Below, one piece after another: positions 18,401 to 27,078 of a stretch of 42,122 nt of DNA (positions within the stretch are counted from its first letter, which is position 1; each line of letters begins with the position of its first letter). Below the pieces are notes generated by a model. The model was not told the origin of the DNA, did no database searches, and was given only the letters and a program-made list of their open reading frames with translations. The DNA is from Deltaproteobacteria bacterium (GTDB lineage: Bacteria > Desulfobacterota > Desulfuromonadia > Geobacterales > DSM-12255), in NCBI GenBank assembly GCA_021849045.1, contig JAJZTK010000016.1:1-42122 (forward strand), read 5' to 3'. Both the position numbers and the translations under genes were made by a program.

Positions 18401-19832
18401 CAACCTGAGCCACCGGAGCCTGACCGGCCAAGGCACGATCCAAGGCACTCCGGGCATCGGCCAGATCCTTTTCAGCAGCTGCTTTCTCGGCAGTGAGCCT
18501 GGCAGTGGCCTCTTTCCGGTAAGAACTCCGCTCGCGCAGGAACATACCGGTCAGCCCCTTTTTCTCGGCAGGCTCCTGCAATTCAACCAGCGCCCTGCCC
18601 TTTTCGGCCACGAGCTTTTCAGCAGCCTCCTTGGCTGCCCGCAGCTGATCGACAGTTGCTGCCGGGATAGCAGCAGTAGTGGTGACAACTGCGGCAGCGG
18701 CTGCTTTTTCCGCAGTAACAGGCGCTGCTGCCGCTTTCTCCAGTGCGATGCGCTCCTGGCCGGCCTTCTCCGCTGCGGCCTTTTCTGCTGCCAGCCGCTC
18801 CTGTGCCGCCTTTTCCCTGAACGCCTTTTCAACAGCCAACCGCTCGGTTTCGGCCTTTTCCCTGAACGCCTTCTCGATGGCCAACCGTTCTGCTTCAGCC
18901 TTTTCCTTTGCCGCTTTCTCAAGCGCCAGCCGTTCGGCTTCCGCCTTCTCCCGAGCCAGTTTCTCGGCAGCTTGGCGCTCTGCCTCTGCCTTCGCCTTCG
19001 CAGTCTGCTCGGCGGCCAGCCGGTCCGCTTCAGCCTTGGCCTTGGCAGCCTGCTCAGCAGCGACCTTTTCCCGGCCAGCCTTCTCGGCAGCCAAACGCTC
19101 GGCTTCCGCCTTTTCCTTTGCCGCTTTCTCAAGCGCCAGCCGTTCGGCTTCCGCCTTATCCCGTGCCAGTTTCTCGGCAGCCTGGCGCTGTGTCTCGGCC
19201 TTCGCCGTCGCAGCCTGCTCGGCGGTCAGCCGGTCCGCTTCAGCCTTGGCCTTGGCAGCCTGCTCAGCAGCGACCTTTTCCCGGCCAGCCTTCTCGGCAG
19301 CCAAACGCTCGGCTTCCGACTTCTCCTTTGCCGCCTTGTCCTGGGCGAGGCGCTCGGCTTCAGCCTTCTCCCGGGCAACCTTTGCCGCTGCCCCCTTGTC
19401 CTCGGCCGGCGCTTGGGCGACAAGCGGCGCCTGCACCTTGTCGACAATCGGCTCGCCCTTCTGGAACTTGCCAACGAGCGCGACCAGGTCCTCTTCGACC
19501 GTGCCCTTCAGGGGTGAATCGGGATATTCCTTGAAAAACTGCGCCATGTACTTGGCCGCGTCCTTGTTATACCCGGCCTTGAAGTTGGAGCGGGCTAGCC
19601 AGAAGATCGCCATGTCCCTGAGCGGAGAGTCGGGGTACTTCTGGAGAACCTGCGACATCTTGTCGATGGCAGCTGTGTAGTCTTTTTTCTGGTAGGCGTT
19701 GAAACCGGAGATAAAAATCTGGGAATCCTGGGTGTCAATGGCAAAGGCCGGACCGGGGAGAAGGGAAAGGATCAGCAATCCCCCCAAAAGGGGTCTGACC
19801 AGGATGTTCCTAAAATAATTCGCAAAAACCAC
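15462..19832 (-). CDS. Giant exported helical (TolA-like) protein with TPR and Ig-like domains
   Basis: A 1456-residue protein starting at GTG 19832 behind AAAGG. It has a Sec signal (hydrophobic 15-30, ending PAFA), a TPR-like region (about 35-125, FNAYQKKDYTAAIDKM), then roughly 700 residues (about 150-860) of Ala/Glu/Lys/Arg-rich repeats such as AEAERLAAEKA, similar in style to the helical rod of TolA. The rod is broken near 370-490 by a segment with TGMFLRERSSYRKE. A second TPR-like piece (DRAIAEYKSLVDRYPGSKAA, about 925-945) and four or five beta-sandwich, DUF11/CARDB-like domains (about 985-1456) follow. The rod could reach about 100 nm if fully extended. It probably spans or organises the envelope with the LysM neighbour; function is not known. 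Confidence 0.85.
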   Translation of the reverse strand: MVFANYFRNILVRPLLGGLLILSLLPGPAFAIDTQDSQIFISGFNAYQKKDYTAAIDKMSQVLQKYPDSPLRDMAIFWLARSNFKAGYNKDAAKYMAQFFKEYPDSPLKGTVEEDLVALVGKFQKGEPIVDKVQAPLVAQAPAEDKGAAAKVAREKAEAERLAQDKAAKEKSEAERLAAEKAGREKVAAEQAAKAKAEADRLTAEQAATAKAETQRQAAEKLARDKAEAERLALEKAAKEKAEAERLAAEKAGREKVAAEQAAKAKAEADRLAAEQTAKAKAEAERQAAEKLAREKAEAERLALEKAAKEKAEAERLAIEKAFREKAETERLAVEKAFREKAAQERLAAEKAAAEKAGQERIALEKAAAAPVTAEKAAAAAVVTTTAAIPAATVDQLRAAKEAAEKLVAEKGRALVELQEPAEKKGLTGMFLRERSSYRKEATARLTAEKAAAEKDLADARSALDRALAGQAPVAQVAQPSAEAQGAAKAAQEKAEADRLAAAKAVQVKADAERLALEKAAKDKAEAERMAAEQAKAKAEAERQAAEKLAGEKAEAGRLALEKATKEKAEAERLAAEKVRLEKVASEQAVKAKADADRRAAEQAAKAKVEAERQAAEKLAGEKAAVEKLAMEKAAKEKAEAERLAAEKTVREKAATERVATEQAAKAKSQEEQRAAEEAAAIKQAAERIIKGKTEEERLAEEKDVAEQARQAAILLEVSKGKAAEKARKQAELEARFKADDEAAAEEARRDALRIAREQEEKGQQAAEKQTNVKAEAERLAAEKVAREKAEAERLATEKAAKANAERLAREKEEQQRLVAEKATKEKAEQERLAAADKAAREKAAKEKAEQERLAAEKAVPKGQAAARTAPTVSAVAEKPVPATPVKQAPNAAPKTVITKKQAAPRKDDVAKRTALRDRAIAEYKSLVDRYPGSKAAALATAKLRELGIAYPAGAAKPGVESGAAVASVGENAKVLSLEVGQYSDLDFAVSPDAPSYEVGKQLSIPFEITNRGNSRDSFMLESSFPAEYGLRFVAAGAPDKLLTRTPPLNAGEKFKGVALFTIPSRYIDGEKVIFPVKAASEFDPVVSQSRGISLIASSPLLRAVIKTDKVQVLPGERVPYKVTLLNIGSAAARQLTMRLTYPPQYEPVDLSASGFREEGKGAVAVEGLQLASGESKEFSIAFKLKDEALARQELFVRAVTDNLSLKRTDAFLSAAAIVQPVSGVAVAAHTDKVVVIPGQTATIPLTVTNTGNIRDDFSLKPVVPQGLVYAFYLDLNRDGVRQANEPIINHVGPLAPKEVANVVLEISSSATEKDGVTVPLTLAFEPESDKAKGASVAVSMIYSRPVVNLAMAGKGGKMKPGQVSTFELDCGNSGSSLAKIVEIQSLMPEQIELVASDPGFSKGSDGTFIWKFEELGAGEKRSIKVTYRVKSGTAVGTNLQLKNVLKYQDRLGNVY
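18901..19320. repeat. Two tandem 210-base repeats inside the giant helical gene
   Basis: Positions 18901-19110 and 19111-19320 align without gaps; I count 10 mismatches in 210 bases (about 95% identity). Each unit encodes 70 residues of the helical rod. The surrounding rod is also repetitive but more diverged, so these two copies are the most recent duplication. Confidence 0.9.
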
Positions 19833-20063
19833 AGGTTATACCTTTCGCAGGGCTCCGGTGGAGTAGATGAATAAACGCTTGGATAAATACCATCTCAGGG
19901 GGGGCTTGTCAACGGTGAATGGCGGCGGAAAGCCCCATAATTCCTAAATTTTTTCAAGCCGAGACATGCTGTTGATGGCCAGACTTAAGGATGGTTCATC
20001 AGGCGACCTCTTTGCGAGGAGAATTAACTTTTGCCAACAGGTTGAAAACGCTATACTTGCCCC

Positions 20064-21899
20064 ATGCTTACTACCGATGTAATTGCCCATTTCCCCGCCG
20101 CCCCCGGCGTCTACCTGATGAAGGACAACACCGGAACGGTCCTCTACGTGGGAAAGGCCTGCAACCTGAGGAAGAGGGTGCGCGCCTATTTTGGCAAGGA
20201 GCAGGACGCCCGCTACCAGATACGCTTCCTGATGGGAAAGGTGACCAGCATCGACTTCATCGTCACCGATACGGAGAAAGAGGCGTTGATCCTGGAAAAT
20301 TCCCTGATCAAGGAGCACCGCCCCCGCTACAACCTGGATCTGCGGGACGACAAGACCTACTTCTCGCTTCGCCTCGACCCCCGCGAAGAGTTCCCCCGCC
20401 TGACCATCATCCGCAAGGTCCCCCACGACGGCGCCCGTTACTTCGGCCCCTACTCTTCGGCGGCCGCGGCCCGGGAGGTGCTGAAACAAATCTACAAACT
20501 TTTTCCCCTGCGCCACTACCCTCTGGCCACCTGTCGCCAGCGGAAACGCCCCTGCCTTTACTACCAGCTCCGCCAGTGCTCGGCCCCCTGCCATGGCAGG
20601 ATCAATGCAGACGAATACGCCGGGCTGGTGGAGGGAGCCTCATTTTTCCTGGCCGGCCAGGGACGCGAGATCGTCAGGCTCTTCAAGGAACGGATGGCGA
20701 CCGCAGCCGCTCGCCAGCTTTACGAGGAGGCGGCCCGCTATCGGGACCTGCTCCGGGCCATCGAGGTGACCGTCGAGAGACAGAAGGTGGTGACTAGCGG
20801 AGGCGACAGCGATGTGCTCGGCCTGCACCGCGAGGGTGACCACCTCTACCTGAGCATCCTGTTCTTCCGCCACGGCACCCTCCTGGACCGCAGGACCTTC
20901 GACTTCGCCTGGGAACTGGATAACGAGGAGGCGATCAGCTCTTTTCTCAACGAGTACTATAACCGGGACGTAGTGATACCCGACGAGATCCTCCTGCCGC
21001 TCGCCACCGACGTTAGCGAAGCCCTGGCCGACCTGCTCAGCGAGCGGCGGGGAAAAAAAGTAACCGTTCTCACCCCGCGGCGGGGGGCAAAGGTGGAACT
21101 GGTGCGGATGGCAGGCAAAAACGCCGAGAGCGCCGCCCTGCAACAGCGAAAATCCCGGGAAACCGCGGCAGCCATTCTACAGGAGTTGCTGGAGCGGCTC
21201 CATCTGCGCCGCATCCCCCGGCGGATCGAGTGTTACGACATCTCCAACTTCCAGGGACAGACCGCCGTGGGAAGCCGGGTCTCCTTCCTGGACGGCCAGC
21301 CGGACAAGGACCACTACCGCCGCTACCGGATCAGGACGGTCGACCGGGCCGACGATTTCGGCATGATGCGCGAGGTGCTGTTCCGTCGTTTCCGCCAGGA
21401 GATAGCAGACGATCCCTTTCCGGACCTGATTGTGGTTGACGGCGGCATCGGCCAGTTGAACGTGTTGTCAGCCGTACTGGAGGATTTGGGAATTGCTGAA
21501 ATCGACCTGGCCGGACTGGCCAAGAGCCGGGTGGAGCGGGACATGGTCGCGACTGAGGTAGAGCGGAGCGACGAGCGGGTATTCCTGCCCGGGCGAAAAA
21601 ACCCCGTGGTGCTTCGTCAGAACGCACCGGCACTGCTGCTCCTGGCCCGCATCCGCGACGAGGCCCATCGCTTCGCCATCACCTACCACCAGAAACTGCG
21701 CGGCAAAAAGGCCCTAGCCTCGGCCCTGGACGCCATTGCCGGCGTGGGGCCAGCCAGACGGAAGGAATTGCTCAAGACCTTTGGCAGTCTGGAGGCACTG
21801 CAGCGGGCAACGGTAGAGGAGATCGCGGCGGTGAAAGGGATTGGACAGGGGCTGGCTGCGGAGATCCTTGCCGCCTTCACGGCACGGAACGAGGAATGA
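20064..21899 (+). CDS. uvrC: UvrABC excinuclease subunit C
   Basis: A 611-residue UvrC of standard length and domain order: a GIY-YIG nuclease (about 10-90, PGVYLMKD... VLYVGKA) that makes the 3' incision, a Cys-rich stretch, a UVR motif (about 200-235) that contacts UvrB, the RNase H-like 5' nuclease (about 380-535, [10 protein letters not shown] and DLIVVDGG), and tandem helix-hairpin-helix DNA-binding motifs at the end (about 555-605, IAGVGPARR and VKGIGQGLA). With UvrA and UvrB, not in the window, it performs nucleotide excision repair. The ATG at 20064 has no strong ribosome binding site. It stands alone and converges on glnS. Confidence 0.97.
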   Translation: MLTTDVIAHFPAAPGVYLMKDNTGTVLYVGKACNLRKRVRAYFGKEQDARYQIRFLMGKVTSIDFIVTDTEKEALILENSLIKEHRPRYNLDLRDDKTYFSLRLDPREEFPRLTIIRKVPHDGARYFGPYSSAAAAREVLKQIYKLFPLRHYPLATCRQRKRPCLYYQLRQCSAPCHGRINADEYAGLVEGASFFLAGQGREIVRLFKERMATAAARQLYEEAARYRDLLRAIEVTVERQKVVTSGGDSDVLGLHREGDHLYLSILFFRHGTLLDRRTFDFAWELDNEEAISSFLNEYYNRDVVIPDEILLPLATDVSEALADLLSERRGKKVTVLTPRRGAKVELVRMAGKNAESAALQQRKSRETAAAILQELLERLHLRRIPRRIECYDISNFQGQTAVGSRVSFLDGQPDKDHYRRYRIRTVDRADDFGMMREVLFRRFRQEIADDPFPDLIVVDGGIGQLNVLSAVLEDLGIAEIDLAGLAKSRVERDMVATEVERSDERVFLPGRKNPVVLRQNAPALLLLARIRDEAHRFAITYHQKLRGKKALASALDAIAGVGPARRKELLKTFGSLEALQRATVEEIAAVKGIGQGLAAEILAAFTARNEE

Positions 21900-21975
21900 G
21901 GTACACGGAACAAGTTGTAAATCTATCCTTGTCGATTCATCCTCGAACATCGCTCCGTGGACCCCGACCCTGTTG

Positions 21976-23652
21976 TTATTTTTTCACCCACGAATCACGC
22001 AGGGTCACCGTCCGATTGAAGACCGGTCTGCCCGGCTGAGAATCCTTGAGATCGACGCAAAAGTATCCCTGGCGCTCGAACTGGAACCGCTCCTCAGCCC
22101 CTGCCGCGGCCAGCAAAGGCTCCAGCTTGCAGTCGGTCAGCAGTTGAATGGAATCGGGATTAAGGTCACCCTTCCAGTCGTCGCCGGATGGGCTGGGGAC
22201 GGAGATGAGCCGGTCGTAGAGGCGCACTTCGGCGGTCACGGCGTGCCGCGCCGACACCCAGTGGATGACACCCTTCACCTTCCGCTCCGCGCCGGGAAGG
22301 CCGCTCTTGGTCTCCGGGTCATACGTGCAGCGGACCGCCACCACGTTGCCGTCGGCATCCTTGTCCGCACCAATGCACTTGACGATGTAAGCCGCCCGCA
22401 GCCGCACCTCAGCCCCTGGGGTGAGGCGCTTGAACCCCTTTTCCGGGATCTCCTGGAAGTCGTCCGCCTCGATCCACAACTCCTTGCCAAACGGCACGGC
22501 CCGACTCCCCAGCTCCGGCTGCTGGGGGTGGTTGGCCACCTGGAACTCCTCGGTCCCGTCGGCCGGATAGTTGTCGATGATCAGCTTCACCGGGCGCAAC
22601 ACCCCCATAGCCCGCGGCGCTTTCTGGTTCAAGTCTTCCCGGACGCACTCCTCAATGATGCTCATGTCGATCCAGGAATCGCTCCGGCCGACGCCGATCC
22701 GCTCGCAAAAGGTGCGGATCGCCTCCGGGGTGTAGCCCCGCCGCCTTAAGCCCACCAGGGTCGGCATACGCGGGTCGTCCCACCCGCTCACGTCGCCGTC
22801 CTGGACCAGTTGCAGGAGCTTTCTCTTGCTCATCACCGTGTAGGTCAGGTTGAGGCGGGCAAACTCGTACTGGCGTGGCCGGTTCGGTACCGGCAGGTTG
22901 TCCAGGAACCACTCGTAAAGCGGCTTATGGTCCTCGAACTCCAGGGTGCAGATGGAGTGGGTTATCCCCTCGATGGCGTCGCTCTGGCCGTGGGCGAAGT
23001 CGTACATGGGATAGATGCACCACTGGTCCCCGGCGTGGGGGTGGACGGCATGCAGAATCCGGTACATGACCGGGTCCCGCAGGTTGATGTTGGGGGAGGC
23101 CATGTCGATCTTTGCCCGCAGCACCTTGGCACCGTCAGGGAACTCGCCACCCCGCATCCGGCGGAACAGCTCCAGGTTCTCTTCGACAGAGCGGTTGCGA
23201 AAGGGGCTCTCCTTGCCCGGCTCGGTCAGGGTGCCACGATGTGCGCGGATCTGCTCGGCGTTCAGGTCGTCCACATAGGCCTTGCCGCTTTGGATCAACT
23301 GTTCGGCCCACTGGTAGAGCTGCTCGAAGTAGTCGGAGGCATAGTACATATGCCCGCCCCAGTCGAAGCCGAGCCAGCGGACGCTCTCCTTGATCGACTC
23401 GCTGTACTCCACCTCTTCCTTGACCGGGTTGGTGTCGTCGAACCGGAGGTGGCAGCGACCGCCGAAGTCCCGGGCCAAGCCGAAGTTGAGACAGATCGAC
23501 TTGGCGTGACCGATATGCAGGTACCCGTTCGGCTCGGGCGGGAAACGGGTGACGATGGTCTCATGTTTGCCGCTCGCCAGGTCGTCGGCAACGATGTTCC
23601 GAATGAAATTGGCCGGCTGGACCGGGGTAGTTTGTTCGCTATTGTTGGACAT
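21976..23652 (-). CDS. glnS: Glutaminyl-tRNA synthetase
   Basis: A 558-residue class I synthetase. The HIGH motif is at 46-49 ([12 protein letters not shown]), the KMSKS equivalent is VMSKRK (274-278), and the C-terminal anticodon-binding beta-barrels follow (about 345-555). It charges tRNA-Gln directly. Such enzymes are found in a subset of bacteria, the rest using the GatCAB route. The ATG at 23652 has GAGG 6 bases upstream; a TTG four codons earlier is unlikely. Single gene, convergent with uvrC (76-base gap). Confidence 0.97.
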   Translation of the reverse strand: MSNNSEQTTPVQPANFIRNIVADDLASGKHETIVTRFPPEPNGYLHIGHAKSICLNFGLARDFGGRCHLRFDDTNPVKEEVEYSESIKESVRWLGFDWGGHMYYASDYFEQLYQWAEQLIQSGKAYVDDLNAEQIRAHRGTLTEPGKESPFRNRSVEENLELFRRMRGGEFPDGAKVLRAKIDMASPNINLRDPVMYRILHAVHPHAGDQWCIYPMYDFAHGQSDAIEGITHSICTLEFEDHKPLYEWFLDNLPVPNRPRQYEFARLNLTYTVMSKRKLLQLVQDGDVSGWDDPRMPTLVGLRRRGYTPEAIRTFCERIGVGRSDSWIDMSIIEECVREDLNQKAPRAMGVLRPVKLIIDNYPADGTEEFQVANHPQQPELGSRAVPFGKELWIEADDFQEIPEKGFKRLTPGAEVRLRAAYIVKCIGADKDADGNVVAVRCTYDPETKSGLPGAERKVKGVIHWVSARHAVTAEVRLYDRLISVPSPSGDDWKGDLNPDSIQLLTDCKLEPLLAAAGAEERFQFERQGYFCVDLKDSQPGRPVFNRTVTLRDSWVKK

Positions 23653-23760
23653 GGGGAACCTCAATCTAGGGAGAATGTGAGAAGTGTTCTGGAAAAGTGA
23701 AAATAGTCGCAGATTTTAGCCAGGCTTTCAATGGACATTTTTGCCGGTCAACGCCTTTGC

Positions 23761-24756
23761 TCAATCATTCTTCCGGTTGATCAGATTCACAATCACTTTG
23801 ACGATGGTTTCTTTCTCCTCGGGCCGGCTCTCGGCAATGAGGAGGGTCAGCGCCACCAGGGCGTTGTCGGCCAAGCGTTTGGAACCATCTGGACGATAGA
23901 GAATGCCGTTCATCCCGAGCAAATGGATGAAAAGAGCGGCGGCAATCCGCTTGTTGCCGTCGCTGAAGGCGTGGTTCTTGACGACGAGGTAGAGGAGATT
24001 AGCTGCTTTTTCCTCGACGCTGGGGTACAGCTCCTCGCCGCCAAAGGTCTGGTAAATGACCCCCAGTGCGCTCTTGAACCCCTGGTCTTTTTCGATGCCG
24101 AACAGGCCGTCAAACTCCCCTTTCATCGATGCGACAATGCCGATTGCCTCGTCATAGTCGATGACGTGCAGCGCTAGTCGGGTAGTTTCCTCGATGGTCA
24201 GGGTGCCGTGGTCGTAGCGGTCCAGCAGGTTCAGGGCATAGGCATAGTCGGTGATGACCCGCAGCACGTCTTTGCCGGTATCGTTGACCAGTTCCTGATT
24301 GGCCAGAGTGCGGGCCAGCAGTTCCACAGTCCGACGCATGTCGGTCAGTTTTTCGGCCTGTTCCCGGAAGCGCTGTTCGTTGATCGTGTAGCCCTTGACG
24401 ATGTGGTCGCGTAAGACACCTGTGGCCCACTGGCGGAAGCGAGTGCCCTGCCGTGACTTAACCCGGTAGCCGACGGAGATGATGACGTCGAGGTTGTAAA
24501 AACGTATTGTCCTGCGAATCTGTCGTAGGCCTTCATGTTGAACTACCGAGGACTCCTCGGCAGTTCCTTCCTCTGACAACTCTCCCTCTTTATATACATT
24601 CCGAATGTGCAAACCGATAGTGTCACTATTCTTGCCAAACAGTTCCGCCATCTGCCTCTGGGTAAGCCAGACCGTTTCATGGTCCAGTCGAACTGCTAGA
24701 GCATTTGAGCCGTCCGGGCTTTGGTAAAGGACGACTGCATTGTCAGAAGGGGTCAT
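23761..24756 (-). CDS. RhuM-type N-terminus fused to a Doc-type FIC domain
   Basis: A 331-residue fusion. Residues 1-135 match the RhuM virulence-protein family (AVRLDHETVWLTQRQMAELF, YNLDVIISVGYRV, RFRQWAT), probably a DNA-binding or regulatory module. Residues about 165-331 are a FIC/Doc domain with the active motif HAFSDGNKR (262-270), which has the Lys of Doc rather than the Gly of AMPylating Fic (HPFxxGNGR). Doc proteins phosphorylate EF-Tu; Fic proteins add AMP. The target here is unknown. The start at 24756 has GAGG 6 bases upstream; an ATG at 24768 has none. It sits next to a VapBC-like pair. No separate antitoxin is evident, so the N-terminus may restrain the FIC domain (inference). 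Confidence 0.85.
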   Translation of the reverse strand: MTPSDNAVVLYQSPDGSNALAVRLDHETVWLTQRQMAELFGKNSDTIGLHIRNVYKEGELSEEGTAEESSVVQHEGLRQIRRTIRFYNLDVIISVGYRVKSRQGTRFRQWATGVLRDHIVKGYTINEQRFREQAEKLTDMRRTVELLARTLANQELVNDTGKDVLRVITDYAYALNLLDRYDHGTLTIEETTRLALHVIDYDEAIGIVASMKGEFDGLFGIEKDQGFKSALGVIYQTFGGEELYPSVEEKAANLLYLVVKNHAFSDGNKRIAAALFIHLLGMNGILYRPDGSKRLADNALVALTLLIAESRPEEKETIVKVIVNLINRKND

Positions 24757-24803
24757 TCCGAGCCTCATAAATCAGGTGAAATTGGCAATATGCATTTTTT
24801 ACC

Positions 24804-25232
24804 TCACCCAAACTCAGACAACAGCACCGCATGCCCCAACTTCCCCGCCCTTTTTATGTACGCAGCGTCCGCCGTGACCAGCATCCCCCTGCGTTCAAGA
24901 GCAACGGCATGATACACGGCATCGTAAAACGTGACCCGGCTCTTCGACATGATCTCCAGTGTGCGGTTGGCGATCGCGGAGGTTACCGGCGCTTCCGTAA
25001 AGCGATACCCGATCAGCAGCCCCATCACCTCGGCAGCCTTCTCCGGCACATTCCTGCCGACGATGTTGCCGACCTCGTACAGCCAGAGCGAAGGGAGAAC
25101 GAATTCGCACTCGCCCGCAACCCAGCTGTCCAGCAGCATGAGCGCAGCGTCCCTGCCTGCCTCCTCCGGGATGTCGAATACCCACTTCAGGATGACCGAG
25201 GCATCAGGAACGTAGACTTTGGAGGTAACCAC
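24804..25232 (-). CDS. PIN-domain toxin (VapC-like)
   Basis: A 142-residue PIN-domain protein with the acidic metal-binding residues in place: Asp10 (VPDASVILKW), Glu53, Asp104 (FYDAVYHAVA) and Asp122 (VTADAAY). VapC toxins are endoribonucleases that cut initiator tRNA, other tRNAs or rRNA; the target cannot be predicted here. The start is GTG 25232 behind a GGGGG-rich binding site, one base after the stop of the upstream antitoxin, an arrangement that couples the two. The fold is complete, with no truncation. Confidence 0.88.
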   Translation of the reverse strand: MVTSKVYVPDASVILKWVFDIPEEAGRDAALMLLDSWVAGECEFVLPSLWLYEVGNIVGRNVPEKAAEVMGLLIGYRFTEAPVTSAIANRTLEIMSKSRVTFYDAVYHAVALERRGMLVTADAAYIKRAGKLGHAVLLSEFG

Positions 25233-25233
25233 A

Positions 25234-25473
25234 TTACCCCCTTTTTCGGTCTTCAGCGAGATTGGCCTGCAGCTTCTCGGCGCTCACCATCGGCAGCTGA
25301 GAACGAAGCTCCCGTAACCTGGAAGTAATGCTCCGGCGGCGCTGCAGTGCCAGCTCGTTGGCGATTGCCTGGCTCACGACCCTGCTGCGCTGGCCCGATG
25401 GAATCAGTCGTTCAAGTTCGTCGGCAACGTCATTGTCGATCATGAAGTTCAGTTTACGTGCATTTTGTGCCAT
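25234..25473 (-). CDS. Ribbon-helix-helix antitoxin (VapB-like)
   Basis: A 79-residue protein. The first half (KLNFMIDNDVADELERLIP, SRVVSQAIANEL) looks like a ribbon-helix-helix DNA-binding domain; the basic, charged C-terminus (about 45-79) should wrap the toxin. It precedes the PIN toxin with a 1-base gap and has its own strong promoter immediately upstream, so autoregulation is likely. Start ATG 25473 follows AAGGGGG. Whether it is VapB strictly or another RHH class is not certain. Confidence 0.8.
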   Translation of the reverse strand: MAQNARKLNFMIDNDVADELERLIPSGQRSRVVSQAIANELALQRRRSITSRLRELRSQLPMVSAEKLQANLAEDRKRG

Positions 25474-25505
25474 GGCATCCCCCTTGAATATAGGTAACTG
25501 TGATA

Positions 25506-25534
25506 AGTATACATGGCAGCCAAAGTTTCGTCAA
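25506..25534 (-). promoter_or_regulatory. Sigma70-type promoter of the antitoxin-toxin pair
   Basis: Read on the minus strand: TTGACG (25534-25529), a 17-base spacer, TATACT (25511-25506). Five of six matches in each box. Transcription should begin near 25499, about 26 bases before the antitoxin start. An RHH operator may overlap the AT-rich TATACTTATCACAG region, but no clear palindrome is visible. Confidence 0.75.
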
Positions 25535-25560
25535 ACCAACCGCCATCATCCATCCACTCT

Positions 25561-26979
25561 TCACCACTTCTGTTTCAGCTCAAACCTAAGGATCTCCGGC
25601 AGGTTCCGCAGGAACATCGCCACGCTCTGGGGCGATTTCCAGAGCATGGTGGTGTAACCCCAGTGGATGCGGGTACGGCGGTAGAAGCGGCTGATGAACT
25701 CGTTGTAGAGCCGTTCCAACTGCTCCATGGTCATGCCGTGGGGAATGAAGACGAAGTTCACGCAGTTCATCAGGGGCCACTCCTCGTTGAATTCCCCGTG
25801 GTCGCGGATGTTGGCATACACCGGCGCGCCCGGAAATGGCGTGAACTTGGTAACGTTGATCTCGTCCAGGGGAAGGCTGAGGGCATAGTCAATGGTCCGG
25901 CGGATCGACTCTTCGGTCTCTCCCGGCAGCCCCACCATGAAAAGCCCCTTTACCCGCATCCCGGTCCTTTTGACCATCGTGAGCTTCTGCTGCACCTCGT
26001 CCAGCCCGTAAAACTTCCGGTGTTTCCTGAGGACCTCCGGATCTCCGGACTCGATACCGAAGTTCACCTGCCAGCAGCCGGAGCGCTTGAGCAGGTGCAG
26101 CAGTTCCGCATCCACATGTTCCAGCCGGGCGATGCAGTTGTAGGTGACCGGTAGCCGCTCCCGCTCCTTCAGTTCGCAGAAACGGGCCACCCGGCTGCGG
26201 TCGGTGGTGAACAGGTCGTCGTAGAAAAAGACATGGCGGATGCCGTAGTCCCGGTGCAGCATCTTCAGGTGCTCGACGATGTACTCGGGCGAGTTGAAGC
26301 GAAACCCACGGGAAAAGACCGAACGGTCGCAATAGGAGCATTGGTACGGGCAGCCACGGCTGGAGATGATGCTGGTGTTCGGGGCCGTGGGAAAGCTGAA
26401 GAGCGGCAGGGTATAGCGCCGCGGGAACTGGGGAAGGCGGTGGTAGGCCGGGAAGGGGAGGCTGTCCAGATCGGCGATCAGGTCCCTGACGCCCGAAAGG
26501 GTACCGACCCCGTCCTTGCGAAAACCGATGCCGGGAATCGCCTCGACATCACGGCAGCCGGCAGCGACCAGCTCATAGAAGGTCTGCTCCCCCTCGCCGA
26601 TTACCAGGTAGTCTATGGCCGGGAAGCGGTCCAGGAGCCCCACCCCGACCGAGCAGGCATGGGCGCCACCAAAGACGGTGACGATGCCGGGCGCCCGCTC
26701 CTTGAGCAGGGCGGCAAAGCCGTATCCTTCGAGAAACGACGAAGTGGTACAGGAGAAGCCGACCACGTCCGGCCCGCGCCGGATGATCTCGGCCACCAGC
26801 GTCTCTGCCGTCATGGGGCTGGCGTAGCAGTCGATGATCTCCGCCTCGACGCCACGCTGTTCGAGGAAGGCGACAATACTCAGCATGCCGAGGGGGGGCA
26901 TCAGGTTGAAGATGGTGGTGATGTCTTTACCACTGCCCATCCAGTTGCTGCCGTACGGATGGACGAAAAGGACTTTCAC
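25561..26979 (-). CDS. Radical SAM protein with N-terminal B12-binding-like domain
   Basis: A 472-residue protein. Residues 1-150 form a Rossmann-like cobalamin-binding domain (MKVLFVHPYG, VVGFSCTTSSF, VFGGAHACS, IGEGE), but the base-off DxHxxG motif is absent. The radical SAM domain has the 4Fe-4S motif C210xxxC214xxC217 (GCPYQCSYCD). The layout is that of BchE/HpnR-like or class B methylase-type enzymes with unknown substrate. Start GTG 26979 follows GGAGG. It lies 99 bases after the kinase gene of the corrinoid operon and on the same strand, so it may be part of that unit. Substrate cannot be inferred. Confidence 0.85.
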   Translation of the reverse strand: MKVLFVHPYGSNWMGSGKDITTIFNLMPPLGMLSIVAFLEQRGVEAEIIDCYASPMTAETLVAEIIRRGPDVVGFSCTTSSFLEGYGFAALLKERAPGIVTVFGGAHACSVGVGLLDRFPAIDYLVIGEGEQTFYELVAAGCRDVEAIPGIGFRKDGVGTLSGVRDLIADLDSLPFPAYHRLPQFPRRYTLPLFSFPTAPNTSIISSRGCPYQCSYCDRSVFSRGFRFNSPEYIVEHLKMLHRDYGIRHVFFYDDLFTTDRSRVARFCELKERERLPVTYNCIARLEHVDAELLHLLKRSGCWQVNFGIESGDPEVLRKHRKFYGLDEVQQKLTMVKRTGMRVKGLFMVGLPGETEESIRRTIDYALSLPLDEINVTKFTPFPGAPVYANIRDHGEFNEEWPLMNCVNFVFIPHGMTMEQLERLYNEFISRFYRRTRIHWGYTTMLWKSPQSVAMFLRNLPEILRFELKQKW

Positions 26980-27078
26980 GAGGGAGCCTCCGGGTGTGAT
27001 CGGTTACCCGGCGGGTATGCTAAACGGTTTGCAGTTGGAAAGCAAACGGAAAGGGGTGCGGGATATGGGCACCGACCC

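Noticed and set aside
17005-19517. Very long open frames on the plus strand opposite the giant helical gene (399 and 653 codons).
   Set aside because: They are complements of the Ala/Glu/Lys repeats and read as low-complexity Ser/Ala/Phe or Leu/Gly runs without a signal peptide or domain. The minus-strand product has a clear signal, TPR and beta domains.
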